Positions 63,357-64,000 of a stretch of 64,000 nucleotides of DNA are shown here, piece by piece. This DNA comes from DTWD01 sp963662965 (GTDB taxonomy: Bacteria; Acidobacteriota; Vicinamibacteria; Vicinamibacterales; UBA8438). The position numbers and the translations under genes are program-made. How positions within the stretch are numbered: the first letter of the stretch is position 1; every line of letters starts with the position of its first letter. The stretch covers positions 2,294,001 to 2,358,000 of the forward strand of contig OY759970.1 in assembly GCA_963662965.1 (NCBI GenBank), given 5' to 3'. A model generated the notes under the pieces. That model saw only the letters and a program-made list of their open reading frames with translations. It was not told the DNA's origin and made no database searches.

Positions 63357-63442
63357 TAGTGGCCTGTCCTCGTCAAATCAACGCCACCCCGTGGGCGGCG
63401 CATCCCGCCTGGCGGCGTTGATTTGACGAGGACAGGCCACTA
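63357..63442. repeat. Perfect 28-29 bp inverted repeat with TA ends; MITE-like hairpin
   Basis: Arm 63358-63385 (begins AGTGGCCTGTCCTCGTCAAA) is exactly complementary to 63414-63441 around a 28-base centre. The flanking T/A pair extends it to 63357/63442, so both ends are TA. It lies five bases upstream of the kinase ATG. No transposase is near. TA ends fit the target choice of IS630/mariner elements. Confidence 0.8.
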
Positions 63443-63463
63443 GTCGGACGGACGGACGCCAAG

Positions 63464-63512
63464 AAAAAGACCACGCGCGCCTGCGTCCGTCGACGCAAGC
63501 GCAGCGTGGTCT
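63464..63512 (-). terminator. Rho-independent terminator of rpsU
   Basis: On the minus strand AGACCACGC (63504-63512) pairs with GCGTGGTCT (63468-63476). The inner TGCGTC/GACGCA also pairs, and TTTTTCTT follows. It begins 19 bases after the rpsU stop. Confidence 0.88.
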
Positions 63513-63530
63513 CAACATCGCACGACGGGT

Positions 63531-63728
63531 TTACTCTGAGTCGCGCCTCATCTTCTTGCGGGAACGCTTCCGCGCCAACGCCTGTTTGGTGCGACGCTTG
63601 TCACCCGGCTTCAAGTAGAAGGAGTGCTTCTTGATGTCCTTGATGATGTCTTCCTGCTGGACTTTGCGTTTGAAGCGTCGAAGGGCGCTCTCGATCGATT
63701 CACCCTCCTGAATTCTGACTTCAGCCAC
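63531..63728 (-). CDS. rpsU: Small ribosomal subunit protein bS21
   Basis: This is 65 residues from GTG 63728, chosen because GGAGGGGGTGA lies 8 bases upstream and the protein begins there in the family (AEVRIQEGESIESALRRFKR). The C-terminus is very basic (RRTKQALARKRSRKKMRR). bS21 sits at the mRNA exit of the 30S platform near the anti-Shine-Dalgarno. Monocistronic with its own promoter and terminator. Confidence 0.96.
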   Translation of the reverse strand: MAEVRIQEGESIESALRRFKRKVQQEDIIKDIKKHSFYLKPGDKRRTKQALARKRSRKKMRRDSE

Positions 63729-63770
63729 GCGCGAATTCACCCCCTCCACTGACCCAGATATGCCTGGTAT

Positions 63771-63787
63771 CCGTCCTTTCCGGACGG
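63771..63787. promoter_or_regulatory. Hairpin in the rpsU leader
   Basis: CCGTCC at 63771-63776 pairs with GGACGG at 63782-63787 around a 5-base loop, inside the ~100-base rpsU leader. It could serve autoregulation by bS21 or mRNA stability; only the fold is seen. Confidence 0.35.
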
Positions 63788-63819
63788 TTTGGTATGCTAC
63801 GCTAGGTCCCTTTGGCCGG

Positions 63820-63862
63820 CCTAGAATCATCGATTCTAGGTTGAATCACGGCCTCCCGTCAA
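63820..63862 (-). promoter_or_regulatory. rpsU promoter overlapped by a palindrome
   Basis: Minus strand -35 TTGACG (63857-63862), 18-base spacer, -10 TAGAAT (63833-63838). The -10 lies inside the inverted repeat CCTAGAATC-ATC-GATTCTAGG (63820-63840; 9-bp arms), a likely operator between the divergent rpsU and purD genes. Confidence 0.65.
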
Positions 63863-63940
63863 ACCGAGGATCGGTGGACCGACCTGGCGAGGGTTCGCAG
63901 GGCTGTCTCTGTAACTCATTGTTTTAGAGAGAGATAATAG

Positions 63941-64000
63941 ATGAAGGTGTTGGTCGTGGGGAGCGGTGCTCGGGAGCATGCGCTCGTCATCAAGCTTGCG
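63941..64000 (+). CDS. purD: Phosphoribosylamine-glycine ligase, N-terminal part cut by the window edge
   Basis: ATG 63941 follows AGAGAGAGATAATAG. The 20 visible residues MKVLVVGSGAREHALVIKLA are the glycine-rich opening of PurD, the ATP-grasp ligase of purine synthesis. It is divergent from rpsU. Confidence 0.9.
   Translation, partial: MKVLVVGSGAREHALVIKLA

Overview
The window is GC-rich bacterial chromosome, gene-dense and coding on both strands. I infer an acidobacterium, probably Vicinamibacterales-like. The gene mix supports this: a VWFA-type exported protein beside a TonB whose N-terminus looks like a DNA-binding module, many exported proteins with carboxypeptidase-regulatory-like domains, DUF6152, quinoprotein and cytochrome c dehydrogenase modules, a DUF1015-serC pair and a SelD-NDH fusion. 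This is inference from family content, not from a database search. No plasmid, phage or CRISPR signature is visible.

Layout. 0.5-0.63 kb: tRNA-Ser(GCU). 0.7-10.3 kb: an exported redox block with a haem-bearing beta-propeller protein, a quinohaemoprotein dehydrogenase, a cyclase-family hydrolase, two paralogous exported proteins, DUF6152, a dihaem cytochrome c and a BNR-fold protein. 10.5-12.8 kb: an insertion-sequence graveyard holding a frameshifted ISAzo13-type transposase fused to an upstream winged-helix-like region, and an IS30 remnant. 12.8-31.5 kb: mostly housekeeping genes (GT1 glycosyltransferase, LMW phosphatase, thioredoxin, S9 peptidase, aminotransferase, SelD fusion, Bcp, M23 peptidase, DUF1015, SerC, desaturase, rhomboid, PcnB, PolA). 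31.5-33.5 kb: a multiply frameshifted exported-protein pseudogene carrying a 112-bp tandem duplication and a 45-bp ISAzo13 footprint. 33.6-38.9 kb: BON, ZIP, VWA, TonB and methyltransferase genes. 39-46.2 kb: inositol-phosphate synthase, ABC ATPase, a methylmalonyl-CoA mutase-type subunit and GpmI, separated by a dense set of hairpin repeats. 46.4-49.6 kb: an exported-protein pair. 49.7-54.3 kb: a PDZ-containing histidine kinase and an NtrC-type regulator behind a good sigma-54 promoter. 54.5-60.5 kb: a five-gene glycan operon with four glycosyltransferases, every junction a GTGA overlap. 60.6-63.9 kb: STAS protein, a damaged hybrid histidine kinase, a 29-bp-arm hairpin element and rpsU. The right edge holds the start of purD.

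The least-described signal is a family of intergenic hairpin repeats (modules A and B, at least seven B and three A copies between 14.6 and 54.4 kb). They form three short stems with compensatory base changes and directly abut stop codons or, once, a start codon. Other notable points are the perfect 28-29 bp inverted repeat at 63.4 kb with TA ends, the IS footprint inside the pseudogene, and the loss of proofreading residues in PolA.
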